Of a stretch of DNA of 64,000 bases, positions 7,672 to 16,951 are shown piece after piece (positions within the stretch are counted from its first letter, which is position 1; every line of letters starts with the position of its first letter). The DNA comes from Caballeronia fortuita. Lineage in GTDB: Bacteria > Pseudomonadota > Gammaproteobacteria > Burkholderiales > Burkholderiaceae. The notes beneath the pieces were generated by a model that saw nothing but the letters and a program-made list of their open reading frames with translations, had not been told where the DNA came from and ran no database searches. A program made the position numbers and the translations under genes. The stretch covers positions 186,001-250,000 of the forward strand of contig NZ_FCNX02000010.1 of assembly GCF_001544835.2 (NCBI RefSeq), written 5' to 3'.

Positions 7672-8496
7672 ATGCAAGATTCGCCGACGCCTTTCCTGCA
7701 ACTCGGAGCGTCATCGCTCTCGCTCGATTCGCGCCGCCGCCTTCCGCGCACGTCGGAAACGAATACAGGCCGCGAGCGCCTGCAAGTCGTGTGGGCGCGT
7801 GACGACGACGCCCTGCGCGACGCGCAACGTCTGCGCTACCGGGTGTTCTCCGAAGAAATGGGCGCGCGTCTGTCGGGCCCCGCGGGCCTCGACGTCGATG
7901 CCTTCGACGCCTATTGCGATCACCTGCTCGTACGCGATCTCGATACGCTGCAGGTCGTCGGCACGTATCGCGTGCTGCCGCCGCATCAGGCCGCGCGCAT
8001 CGGACGTCTCTATGCCGAAAGCGAGTTCGACGTGTCGCGCCTCACGCATTTGCGGCCCAAGCTCGTCGAAGTGGGCCGCTCGTGCGTGCATCCGGACTAT
8101 CGCAACGGCGCGGTCATCATGTCGCTGTGGGGCGGCCTCGCCGCGTACATGATGCAGAACGGCTACGAAACGATGCTCGGCTGCGCGAGCGTCGGCATGA
8201 TCGACGGCGGGCATTACGCAGCGAACCTCTACACGTCGCTTGCCGCCGATGCGCTCACCGCGCCCGAATATCGCGCGTTCCCGCACACGCCGCTGCCCGT
8301 CGAGGAACTGGGCACGGGCGCGAACGTGAGCCCGCCGCCGCTCGTGAAGGGTTATCTTCGCCTCGGCGCGAAGATCTGCGGCGCGCCCGCATGGGATCCC
8401 GATTTCAACACCGCCGACTTCCTCACCCTCTTCCGCCTCTCCGACATCAACGCGCGTTACGCGCGGCATTTCATCGGCGACATGCCGGGACGCTGA
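7672..8496 (+). CDS. olsB: L-ornithine N-alpha-acyltransferase (ornithine lipid synthesis)
   Basis: A 274-residue GNAT-fold enzyme that transfers a 3-hydroxyacyl chain from acyl-carrier protein to the alpha-amino group of ornithine, forming lyso-ornithine lipid. OlsB-type hallmarks are RLRYRVFSEEMGA, DAYCDHLLV, VGTYRVLPP, then EVGRSCVHPDYRNG with the acyl-CoA/ACP-binding loop, and GCASVGM. GAGGAA lies six bases before the ATG. OlsA, which would complete the lipid, is not in the window. Ornithine lipids often replace phospholipids under phosphate limitation, so the placement beside polyphosphate and phosphate-uptake genes is suggestive, but no Pho box is seen before this gene. Confidence 0.9.
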   Translation: MQDSPTPFLQLGASSLSLDSRRRLPRTSETNTGRERLQVVWARDDDALRDAQRLRYRVFSEEMGARLSGPAGLDVDAFDAYCDHLLVRDLDTLQVVGTYRVLPPHQAARIGRLYAESEFDVSRLTHLRPKLVEVGRSCVHPDYRNGAVIMSLWGGLAAYMMQNGYETMLGCASVGMIDGGHYAANLYTSLAADALTAPEYRAFPHTPLPVEELGTGANVSPPPLVKGYLRLGAKICGAPAWDPDFNTADFLTLFRLSDINARYARHFIGDMPGR

Positions 8497-8513
8497 AGTC
8501 CCTGGAAACGCAC

Positions 8514-8540
8514 AAGGCCCCGATCGTCCGACGGGGCCTT
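8514..8540. terminator. Hairpin after olsB
   Basis: AAGGCCCCG and CGGGGCCTT form a 9-bp perfect stem around a 9-nt loop, 18 bp after the olsB stop. There is no good T-run on either strand, so termination efficiency is uncertain. The 7-bp tandem array starts directly at its 3' side. Confidence 0.6.
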
Positions 8541-8649
8541 GTCGTTAGTCGTTAGTCGTTAGTCGTTAGTCGTTAGTCGTTAGTCGTTAGTCGTTAGTCG
8601 TTAGTCGTTAGTCGTTAGTCGTTAGTCGTTAGTCGTTAGTCGTTAGTCG
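8541..8649. repeat. 7-bp tandem array (TTAGTCG), 15 perfect units plus a partial
   Basis: Fifteen identical TTAGTCG units fill 8545-8649, preceded by the partial unit GTCG at 8541-8544. No unit is degenerate. On the minus strand the unit reads CGACTAA, and the first unit contributes the last base of Gly502, Asp503 (GAC) and the TAA stop of ppx. Seven is not a multiple of three, so every reading frame meets a TAA once per 21 bases on that strand. Perfect identity implies recent slippage expansion or homogenisation. Confidence 0.97.
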
Positions 8650-10154
8650 CCGGTGTACACCACGCGGTACGGCCGGCCGATCTTTTCCCATTCCATCGCT
8701 TCCTGAACGAGGCTGTAATCCGTGAGCGGATTATTGGCGACCCATTCGTTCGGCAGATGCACTTCGAAACCCGCGCCCGCCCTTTTGACCTCGATGCCCG
8801 GCAGTCCAACGTCCGCGCGCCGGCGCGACAGCAGCGCCGCGAGACGCAGACAGAAAAGCAGCGTCCATTCGATGTCGCGCGCCTGAGCGAGCTTGCCGAG
8901 CTTGCCCGCATGCCCGAGCACGAGCGCGGCGAGACGCGCCTGATCGGTGCGCGAGAAGCCCGGCATGTCGGCGTTGCTCGCGATATACGCCGAATGCTTG
9001 TGATAGGCGCTATGCGCGATCGACAGGCCGATCTCGTGCAGCGACGCCGCCCACGCGAGGAACATGCGATTCTCTTCGCGCAGATCTTCGTCGGGTTCGC
9101 CGAGCTGATCGTAGAAGCTGATTGCCAGTTCGCCGATGCGCTCCGCCTGCGCGGCATCGACGCCATAACGGCGCTTGAAGCCTTCGACCGTCACCGTGCG
9201 CATGTCCTGATGCTGCGAGCGCCCAAGCAGGTCGTAGAGCACGCCCAGCCGCAGCGCGGCATCGGTCGTATCGGCGTATTCGATGCCGAGTTCCTCGAAT
9301 ACGCCGAGCATGATCGACAGCCCGCCCGCCAGCACCGGCACGCGATCGGGCTTCAGCGCGATGAGCTTCAGCCGGTTCACGTTCTCTGCCTTGATGAGCG
9401 CGCGCTTCAACTTTTCCAGCCCGCCGCGCGAAATGCCGTGCGTGATGCCTTCGTCGTTGAAACCGTTCGCCTCGATAAGTTCCGCAAGCGCGCGCGCCGT
9501 GCCCGACGAGCCGATCGCCTGATCCCAGCCGGTTCCCTTGTATTCGCTCGAGATGATCTGAATTTCGCGCTTGGCGGCGAGTTCGGCCTGACGCATCGTG
9601 TATTCGTCGACATTGCCGGCCGGGAAAAACTGGCGGCTATGGCTCACGCAGCCGATATAGAGGCTTTCCATGTGGATCGGCGTGTAATGCGATCCGATGA
9701 TGAACTCCGTCGAGCCGCCGCCGATATCGACCACGAGCCGCTTGCCCGCGCTCGCCGGCACCGAATGCGCGGCGCCCGCGTAGATGAGGCGCGCTTCCTC
9801 GCGCCCGGCGATGACTTCGATCGGAAACCCGAGCGCGGCCTCTGCCTCGGAGAGAAAGTCGTGCGCGTTTTTCGCGACGCGCAGCGTGTTGGTGGCGACG
9901 GCGCGCACCTGATCGGGATGGAAATCGCGGAGCCGCTCGCCGAAGCGCTTCAGCGCGTCCCAGCCGCGCACCTGCGACGCGCGGTCGAGCATCTTGTCCT
10001 TGGAGAGGCCGCCGCCGAGACGCACGGGCTCGCGCAGCGCATCGACCTGGTAGATCTGGCTGCCGGCGGGCGTTTCCTCGACCCGTCCGACGATCAACCG
10101 GAAACTGTTCGATCCGAGGTCGACGGCGGCAAGTAGATGGGGATGTGTGACCAT
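8643..10154 (-). CDS. ppx: Exopolyphosphatase / guanosine pentaphosphatase family
   Basis: A 503-residue Ppx/GppA enzyme that removes terminal phosphates from polyphosphate and, in some members, hydrolyses pppGpp. The N-terminal ASKHA-fold phosphate-binding loop is AAVDLGSNSFRLIVGR. The second, VVDIGGGSTEFIIG, is about residues 140-153, with ATNTLRVAKN between. The C-terminal half is an HD-like helical domain (AASLHEIGLSIAHSAYHKHS). Length matches Ppx. It is divergent from ppk across a 250-bp region with a Pho box. Its stop codon lies inside the 7-bp tandem array. Confidence 0.94.
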   Translation of the reverse strand: MVTHPHLLAAVDLGSNSFRLIVGRVEETPAGSQIYQVDALREPVRLGGGLSKDKMLDRASQVRGWDALKRFGERLRDFHPDQVRAVATNTLRVAKNAHDFLSEAEAALGFPIEVIAGREEARLIYAGAAHSVPASAGKRLVVDIGGGSTEFIIGSHYTPIHMESLYIGCVSHSRQFFPAGNVDEYTMRQAELAAKREIQIISSEYKGTGWDQAIGSSGTARALAELIEANGFNDEGITHGISRGGLEKLKRALIKAENVNRLKLIALKPDRVPVLAGGLSIMLGVFEELGIEYADTTDAALRLGVLYDLLGRSQHQDMRTVTVEGFKRRYGVDAAQAERIGELAISFYDQLGEPDEDLREENRMFLAWAASLHEIGLSIAHSAYHKHSAYIASNADMPGFSRTDQARLAALVLGHAGKLGKLAQARDIEWTLLFCLRLAALLSRRRADVGLPGIEVKRAGAGFEVHLPNEWVANNPLTDYSLVQEAMEWEKIGRPYRVVYTGD

Positions 10155-10326
10155 CGGATATCCAGAAATCGTGAAGTGGTGAAAGGCACTGTCACAGCGG
10201 CGCTGTTGCAGCGCACGAATTCTATTCTATGCCGCGTTCGGGCCAAGGCCTTGCTATCCCGTTGAAAACCGCGCTTTCGCGCTCGCAACGCTATCCGCAT
10301 TGTGAGTAGAATTTGTGACATTCGTT

Positions 10327-10355
10327 CTGTCATAAAAAATACATCATACTGTGAG
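10327..10355 (+). promoter_or_regulatory. Probable Pho box upstream of ppk
   Basis: CTGTCAT (10327-10333), AATACAT (10338-10344) and CTGTGAG (10349-10355) follow each other with the 11-bp period of PhoB-binding direct repeats. The first is a perfect PhoB half site, the third differs at two positions and the middle one is weak. It is 53 bp before the ppk ATG and could also serve ppx on the other strand. The phoB/phoR genes are in this window. Confidence 0.65.
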
Positions 10356-10407
10356 AGCATCCGAGAGTTCCCTTGCCCATCTGATCGAGACACCTTCCCT
10401 CCCTCCG

Positions 10408-12471
10408 ATGTCCATACGCTATCCGTTATTCAACCGCGAACTGGGCATATTAGGTTTCAACGAGCGCGTCCTCGCGCAAGCCGCCGATACGACGGTGCCC
10501 TTATTGGAACGCCTGCGTTTCATCTGCATCACCAGCAGCAATCTCGACGAGTTTTTCGAAGTGCGTATGGCGGGCCTGCAAGAGCAGATGCGCGACAACC
10601 CCGGCTCGCTCTCGCCGGACGGCATGTCGCTGCAACACGTCTACGATCTCGTTTCGGAACGCGCGCAGCGCCTCGTGCGCCAGCAATACTCGATGCTGCA
10701 CGACATCGTGCTGCCCGCGCTCGAGATGGAAGGCATCTACTTTCATGGCGTCGAAAGCTGGACGGAGCAGCAGACCGCGTGGGCACGCGAATACTTTCAC
10801 AGCGAGCTATTGCCGGTCCTCACGCCGATCGGCCTCGATCCCGCGCATCCGTTTCCGCGCGTGCTGAACAAGAGCCTGAATTTCGTCGTCGAGCTGGAAG
10901 GCACCGACGCCTTCGGCCGTCAGGCGATGATGGGCATCGTTCAAGCGCCGCGCGCACTGCCGCGCCTCGTGCGCATGCCCGAAGCGCTGTCGGGTTATCC
11001 GCATGGCTTCGTGTTGCTGAGCTCGTTCATGCAGCACTTCGTGAACGATCTGTTTCCGCATCTCGTCGTGCGCAGTTGCAATCAGTTTCGCATCACGCGC
11101 AATAGCGAATTGTTCGTCGATGAAGACGAGATCACCAATTTGCGCGTCGCGCTTCAGGGCGAATTGCCCGCGCGGCATCTGGGCAATGCGGTGCGTCTGG
11201 AAGTGTCGGCGGAGACGCCGCCGCATCTCGTGCGCCGTCTGCTCGATGAAGGTCAGTTGAGCGAGCGCGATCTGTATCGCGTGAACGGGCCGGTGAATCT
11301 CGTGCGTCTCATGCAGTTGCCCGAGATGGTCGATCGGCCCGATCTCAAGTTCGTGCCGCATATTCCGTCGGTGCCGAAGGCCATCGCGAACACGTCGAAC
11401 CTGTTCGATGCGATCGACCAGGGCGACATCCTGCTGCATCATCCGTACGAGAGCTTTCAGCCGGTGCTGGAGCTGCTTTTGCAGGCGGCGAAAGATCCGC
11501 AGGTCGTTGCGATCAAGCAGACGATCTATCGCACCGGCACCGATTCCCCGTTGATGGATGCCCTCATGCAGGCCGCGCGCAACGGCAAGGAAGTGACGGT
11601 CGTCGTGGAACTGCTTGCGCGTTTCGACGAAGAGACGAACATCAACTGGGCGTCGCAGCTCGAAGCGGTGGGCGCGCATGTAGTGTATGGCGTCGTCGGC
11701 CACAAGTGCCATGCGAAGATGATGCTGATCGTGCGGCGCGTGTCGCAAGGCGGCAAGCTCGTGTTGAAGCGTTATGCGCATCTGGGCACGGGCAACTATC
11801 ATCCGCGCACGGCGCGTCTTTATACCGACTTCGGGTTGATGACATCCGATCAGGAAATGTGCGAGGACGTGCATCATGTCTTTCAGCAACTGACGGGTAT
11901 CGGCGGGGAGATTCCGCTGCATCAGTTGTGGCAATCGCCTTTTACGCTGCATGCGAAGCTGATCGATGCGATTCGCGCCGAGGCAGAACATGCGCGTGCG
12001 GGGCGCCGTGCGCGCATCGTCGCGAAGATGAATGCTTTGCTGGAACCTACCGTTATTGCCGCGCTTTACGAGGCTTCGCATGCGGGCGTGAAGATCGATC
12101 TGATCGTGCGGGGAGTGTGTTCGTTGAAGCCTGGCGTCGAGGATCTTTCGGAGAACATCACCGTGCGCTCGATCGTCGGGCGGTTTCTCGAACATCATCG
12201 CATCTTCTATTTCTATGCTAACGGCAAGGAAGATGTGTTTCTTTCGAGCGCTGACTGGATGGACCGGAATTTCTTCCGGCGGGTGGAGGTGGCGTTTCCG
12301 ATTCGCGATCGGCGGTTGAAGCGGCGGGTTATCGCTGAAGGTTTGTCAGCGTCATTGGGGGATAACCAGTCGGCCTGGGTCATGCAGAGTGATGGGCATT
12401 ATCGGAAACGCCGGCCCGGGAAGGCTATTCGTAACGCTCAACTTGGTTTGCTGGCTAAGTTTTGTTCCTGA
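10408..12471 (+). CDS. ppk: Polyphosphate kinase 1
   Basis: A 687-residue enzyme that reversibly polymerises the gamma-phosphate of ATP into inorganic polyphosphate, usually membrane-associated. Family features are NRELGILGFNERVLAQA at the start, ITSSNLDEFFEVRMAGL, the phospholipase-D-like segment with HAKMMLIVRR, and LGTGNYHPRTARLYTDFGL containing the autophosphorylated His. A second PLD-like motif is near the C terminus (FLSSADWMDRNFFRRVE). The ATG at 10408 matches the usual N terminus; the in-frame GTG 57 bases upstream falls inside the Pho box. It is followed directly by the large intergenic element at 12498. Confidence 0.96.
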   Translation: MSIRYPLFNRELGILGFNERVLAQAADTTVPLLERLRFICITSSNLDEFFEVRMAGLQEQMRDNPGSLSPDGMSLQHVYDLVSERAQRLVRQQYSMLHDIVLPALEMEGIYFHGVESWTEQQTAWAREYFHSELLPVLTPIGLDPAHPFPRVLNKSLNFVVELEGTDAFGRQAMMGIVQAPRALPRLVRMPEALSGYPHGFVLLSSFMQHFVNDLFPHLVVRSCNQFRITRNSELFVDEDEITNLRVALQGELPARHLGNAVRLEVSAETPPHLVRRLLDEGQLSERDLYRVNGPVNLVRLMQLPEMVDRPDLKFVPHIPSVPKAIANTSNLFDAIDQGDILLHHPYESFQPVLELLLQAAKDPQVVAIKQTIYRTGTDSPLMDALMQAARNGKEVTVVVELLARFDEETNINWASQLEAVGAHVVYGVVGHKCHAKMMLIVRRVSQGGKLVLKRYAHLGTGNYHPRTARLYTDFGLMTSDQEMCEDVHHVFQQLTGIGGEIPLHQLWQSPFTLHAKLIDAIRAEAEHARAGRRARIVAKMNALLEPTVIAALYEASHAGVKIDLIVRGVCSLKPGVEDLSENITVRSIVGRFLEHHRIFYFYANGKEDVFLSSADWMDRNFFRRVEVAFPIRDRRLKRRVIAEGLSASLGDNQSAWVMQSDGHYRKRRPGKAIRNAQLGLLAKFCS

Positions 12472-12497
12472 TTCTTGCTCCGCTGGGTTTTGTTTTT

Positions 12498-13201
12498 GCC
12501 GGATCCCGTGTTGTATGTGGTCTATCAGCGTTGCCCCTGTGCGGGGCGGCAGTCACTTTCTTTGCTGCTGCAAAGAAAGTAACCAAAGAAAGCAGCTTTT
12601 CAAGCCCGCGGTCATACGCACGTTGGGTAGTTCTCTCGTCCCAAGTGGCACTCGCCTAAGTGTCGCTCTCATAGGCCCAACCGGGCTTGGCTCGCGCACG
12701 GTCTGACTAGCCAGTCCTTTCCGCACGCGGGTTCAGCACAAGAGAGCTTCGGCACAGCGCTACGCGCTGCCGTCGGGTATGCAAGGGACACCGATGGTAT
12801 GCGTGCGAATGCGCCAGCGCTCGCGATTAACCCATCGATCACGTAGCGTGAACGAGCTAGTTCGATATGCGAATTAAACCGCGATGAAACCTATCCAGAT
12901 GCGCCTTCGGTTACGGACCCGATGAACCCATCGGCCGCGTAGCGGGTCGGAACTGCCTGGTGCTGAACCACTTACTCACGCGGCGCGATGTGTCAGACCG
13001 TGCGCGAGCCAAGCCGGGTGATTGTGATGAGGGCACTCTTTAGGCGAGTGCCACCGTGGACGAGAGAACTACCCAACGTGCGTGTGACCGCGGGCCTAAA
13101 AAGCTGCTTTCTTTGGTTACTTTCTTTGCAGCAGCAAAGAAAGTGACTGCCGCCCCGCACAGGGGCAGTGCTAATAAACCGATAGCAAAACGGGATCCGG
13201 C
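12498..13201. repeat. Inverted-arm intergenic element, copy 1
   Basis: Two ~210-bp arms in inverted orientation (12498-12707 and 12992-13201), starting and ending GCCGGATCCCG / CGGGATCCGGC, surround a 284-bp core. Each arm carries three small hairpins: GCCCC-TGTGC-GGGGC; ACTTTCTTTGC-TGCT-GCAAAGAAAGT (12555-12580 in the left arm); and a GGCACT-based stem (12647-12664). The arms differ, the left having AAGTGTCGC and the right AAAGAGTGCC after the third stem, so the element has a direction. It begins 26 bp after the ppk stop and ends 9 bp from the phoR stop. Short frames in the arms (translations with FFAAAKKV) have no start context and are not considered genes. No transposase and no clear target duplication. 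Confidence 0.9.
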
Positions 13202-13210
13202 GAAAAAAAA

Positions 13211-14524
13211 TCAAGCCGCCAATGACTTCCGCAAAGCCGTCCTCGACGCGGGAAACCTCACGATAAACATACTCCCCTTCCCGACTTCGCTTTTGACATC
13301 GAGCTCGGCGTTATGCCGCTGCAACACATGCTTGACGATGGCAAGTCCGAGCCCCGTCCCGCCCGTATCCCGCGACCGGCTCCGATCCACGCGATAAAAC
13401 CGCTCCGTCAACCGCGGAATATGCTCCGCAGGAATCCCCAACCCGCTATCCCGCACAGTGAAAACCGCCCGATCCTTCATGCGTTGCCACGTCACCTCGA
13501 TCGTCCCGCCATCCGGCGTGTAACGCACCGCGTTCGTCACGAGATTGCCGAGCGCGCTCATCACTTCCGTCTCCACGCCCGCGACCGTTAGCGCATCGTC
13601 GCTATGGAACGTAATGCGATGCCGCCCGTTCGAAAGATTGTTCGCATCGTCTTCGAGATGACGCATCACCGCGCGCATGTCGAGCAGTTCATCGCCAGGC
13701 GGGCGCATGTCGCCTTCGAGATTCGCAAGCACCAGCAGATCGCGCACGATGTTCTGCATGCGCGACGCCTGCTGTTCCATCATGTCGAGATATCGCATTC
13801 GATCGGCTTCATCGAGCGGCAACTCGCGCATCGTTTCCAGAAAGCCCGATAACACCGTCAGCGGCGTCTTCAACTCGTGCGAAACATTGGCGACGAAATC
13901 GCGGCGCATCGAATCCGTGCGCTCGAGTTCGGTGATGTCCTGCGTGAGCAGCAGCTTGCGATTGTCGCCATACGGAAAGACCTGCACCGACACCGTGTAC
14001 TTGCGATTCACGCCCATGCCGCGCATCACGAGCATCTCTTCGTAGTGGTGCGCATTGAGATAACGAACGAAGTCCGGATGACGCACGAGATGCGTGATGT
14101 GCTGGCGCAGATCGCGCTTCGAATCGAGGCCGAAATGCTTCTCGGCGATGGCATTGCACCACTCGATCTGATCGTGATCGTCGAGCATCGCGACGCCGTT
14201 GGGCGATGCCTGGATCGCCTGAATGAAGCGCGCATGTTGCTGCTCCACTTGACGCACTTGCGCATGCCAGCGCTTCGCGAGCTTGTGCAGTCGATAGTAG
14301 ATTTCGCCCCAGATGCCGAGCGCGCTCGGCACCTCGCCGTAGACCGGCGCTTCGAGCAGCCGCCACAGGCGCTGCATGTGATAGGTGACGAAGAAGCCTT
14401 GCACGACGAGCATGACCACCGCAAAGGCGAGCGCCACGCGCACGCCTGCAAATGCGCCGATTGCGGCGCAGAGCGCGGCGAGCAGCGCGAGGGACACGAT
14501 CGCACGCGTCCAGATGATGTTCAT
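13211..14524 (-). CDS. phoR: Phosphate regulon sensor histidine kinase PhoR
   Basis: A 437-residue membrane kinase that phosphorylates PhoB when phosphate is scarce and acts as phosphatase when it is plentiful. Two hydrophobic helices span about residues 8-48 with almost no periplasmic loop. A PAS domain follows (about 98-200, FIQAIQASPNGVAMLDDHDQI). The H box VSHELKTPLTVL has the phospho-acceptor His216. The ATPase has NLVTNAVRYTP (N box), DSGLGI (G1) and GGTGLGLAIVK (G2). It is last in the leftward pst-pho gene run, 60 bp after phoB. Its 3' end abuts the inverted-arm element. Confidence 0.96.
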   Translation of the reverse strand: MNIIWTRAIVSLALLAALCAAIGAFAGVRVALAFAVVMLVVQGFFVTYHMQRLWRLLEAPVYGEVPSALGIWGEIYYRLHKLAKRWHAQVRQVEQQHARFIQAIQASPNGVAMLDDHDQIEWCNAIAEKHFGLDSKRDLRQHITHLVRHPDFVRYLNAHHYEEMLVMRGMGVNRKYTVSVQVFPYGDNRKLLLTQDITELERTDSMRRDFVANVSHELKTPLTVLSGFLETMRELPLDEADRMRYLDMMEQQASRMQNIVRDLLVLANLEGDMRPPGDELLDMRAVMRHLEDDANNLSNGRHRITFHSDDALTVAGVETEVMSALGNLVTNAVRYTPDGGTIEVTWQRMKDRAVFTVRDSGLGIPAEHIPRLTERFYRVDRSRSRDTGGTGLGLAIVKHVLQRHNAELDVKSEVGKGSMFIVRFPASRTALRKSLAA

Positions 14525-14584
14525 GTTGTCGGTGAGTCTGAGTGACGTTGATGCGGCAAGGTGAAACGGCGTCGCTAAACGAAA

Positions 14585-15286
14585 TCACGCACTCTTCGCA
14601 AGCCGGTAACCGCTGCCGCGCACCGTTTCGATCATAGCATCGCAGCCCGCCGGCTTGAGCGCGGCGCGCAGACGCTTGATGTGCACGTCGACCGTGCGCT
14701 CCTCGACGAACACGTGATCGCCCCACACCTGATCCAGCAACTGCGTGCGGCTGTGCACGCGCTCCGGATGCGTCATGAAGAAATGCAGCAGCCGGAATTC
14801 GGTCGGGCCGAGATCGAGCTTGATGTCGTTGCCCGAATGACTCGCCGCCACGCGATGCGTCGCCGGATCGAGACGCAGCCCGTTGATCGCGACCACGTCT
14901 TCGGTCAACTGCGGCGCGCGGCGGCGCAGCACCGCCTTGATGCGCGCCATCAGTTCCTTCGGCGAGAACGGCTTCGTGACGTAATCGTCCGCGCCGATCT
15001 CGAGGCCGAGCACCTTGTCCTGCTCGTCGCCGCGCGCCGTCAGCATGATGATCGGAATGTGCTTCGTGCGCTCGTTGTTGCGCAAGTCGCGCGCGAACGA
15101 GATGCCGGACTTGCCCGGCAACATCCAGTCGAGCAGCACGAGATCGGGCAGCACGTCGCTGATCAGGTTTTGCGCCTGCTCCGCGTTATATGCGCGAATC
15201 GGGCAATGTCCCGCATGCTGAAGATTCACCGAAATCAGTTCGGAGATCGCGGGTTCGTCTTCGACGACGAGGATACTGCTGGGCAT
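14585..15286 (-). CDS. phoB: Phosphate regulon response regulator PhoB
   Basis: A 233-residue OmpR-class regulator. The receiver has VVEDEPAI, phospho-acceptor Asp53 in LLDWMLPG, MLTARG and the conserved Lys in YVTKPF. The C-terminal winged helix (about 135-230) contains EFRLLHFFMTHPERVHSR, QVWG and RTVDVHIKRLRAAL. The ATG at 15286 has AGAGG five bases upstream; the GTG two codons earlier overlaps that box. It binds Pho boxes such as those upstream of pstS and ppk. Confidence 0.96.
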   Translation of the reverse strand: MPSSILVVEDEPAISELISVNLQHAGHCPIRAYNAEQAQNLISDVLPDLVLLDWMLPGKSGISFARDLRNNERTKHIPIIMLTARGDEQDKVLGLEIGADDYVTKPFSPKELMARIKAVLRRRAPQLTEDVVAINGLRLDPATHRVAASHSGNDIKLDLGPTEFRLLHFFMTHPERVHSRTQLLDQVWGDHVFVEERTVDVHIKRLRAALKPAGCDAMIETVRGSGYRLAKSA

Positions 15287-15331
15287 CGGCACCTCTTGAC
15301 CTTTTGCTTGAAATGAAACGATTGCGCGGGT

Positions 15332-16036
15332 TTAACTCAACGCCTCGCGCTCGAGCTGATCGCGCGAAATATGCCGCACGTCGGTGCCCTTCACGATATA
15401 GATGATGAATTCGGCGATGTTCTTCGCGTGATCGCCGATGCGCTCCACCGCCTTCGCGATGAACAGATAGTCGAGGCCCGCCGAAATCGTGCGCGGGTCT
15501 TCCATCATGTACGTCACGAGCTTGCGCACGAAGGCGCGGAATTCATCGTCGATGGCCTTGTCGTCGCGCACGATCTGCGCGGCTGCAACCGTGTCGAGAC
15601 GCGCGAACGCATCGAGCGCGCGGCGCAGGATCGACACCGCCATCTCGCCCGAGAGCTTGATCTCCGCGATGTTCACCGTGCGGCCCGCGCCGTCTTCGTT
15701 GATGCGCTTGACACGCTTGGCGATCTTCTCGGCTTCGTCGCCGGCACGCTCGAGATTCGTGATCGTCTTCGAGATCGCCATGAGCAGACGCAAGTCGCGC
15801 GCGGCCGGCTGACGGCGCGCGATGATGTTGCTGCACTCCTCGTCGATCACGACTTCCATCGTGTTCAGACGCGCTTCGGCGGCGATCACCTGATCCGCGA
15901 TGCCGATGTCGAATTCGTTCAGCGCCTGCATCGCCGCGATGATCTGCGACTCGACGAGACCGCCCATTTCCAGCACTTTCGACGACACCGCGTTGAGGTC
16001 GGCGTCGAACTGGCTCGAGAGATGTTTATCGGACAT
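15332..16036 (-). CDS. phoU: Phosphate uptake regulator PhoU
   Basis: A 234-residue all-helical protein made of two PhoU repeats, which links the PstSCAB transporter to PhoR and represses the Pho regulon when phosphate is sufficient. Metal-binding motifs of the family are seen as ERAGDEAEKIAKR (first half) and ERIGDHAKNIAEF (second half). AAGGAG lies six bases before the ATG. It stands between pstB and phoB on the same strand. Confidence 0.96.
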   Translation of the reverse strand: MSDKHLSSQFDADLNAVSSKVLEMGGLVESQIIAAMQALNEFDIGIADQVIAAEARLNTMEVVIDEECSNIIARRQPAARDLRLLMAISKTITNLERAGDEAEKIAKRVKRINEDGAGRTVNIAEIKLSGEMAVSILRRALDAFARLDTVAAAQIVRDDKAIDDEFRAFVRKLVTYMMEDPRTISAGLDYLFIAKAVERIGDHAKNIAEFIIYIVKGTDVRHISRDQLEREALS

Positions 16037-16075
16037 ATGTGCTCCTTAAGCCTTGTGTTTTCACCTGGCTGACCA

Positions 16076-16936
<861 letters not shown>

Positions 16937-16951
16937 GGAATCACTCCACCC

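Noticed and set aside
7672..8496. olsB as an autoinducer synthase, because of its similar fold
   Set aside because: The motifs EVGRSCVHPDYRNG and GCASVGM are those of OlsB acyltransferases; no LuxR-type regulator is adjacent.
8541..8649. Heptamer array as a CRISPR-like or telomere-like repeat
   Set aside because: Units are contiguous without spacers and only 7 bp, so it is a simple tandem repeat.
12389..12706. Short frames in the inverted-arm elements giving peptides with FFAAAKKVTKESS
   Set aside because: The same peptide arises in every arm because the DNA is repeated; none has a ribosome-binding site or consistent start, and DNA hairpins explain the conservation better than protein.
12498..13201. 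Inverted arms as an insertion sequence
   Set aside because: There is no room for a transposase and no frame resembling one. A non-autonomous element remains possible, but no target-site duplication is visible.
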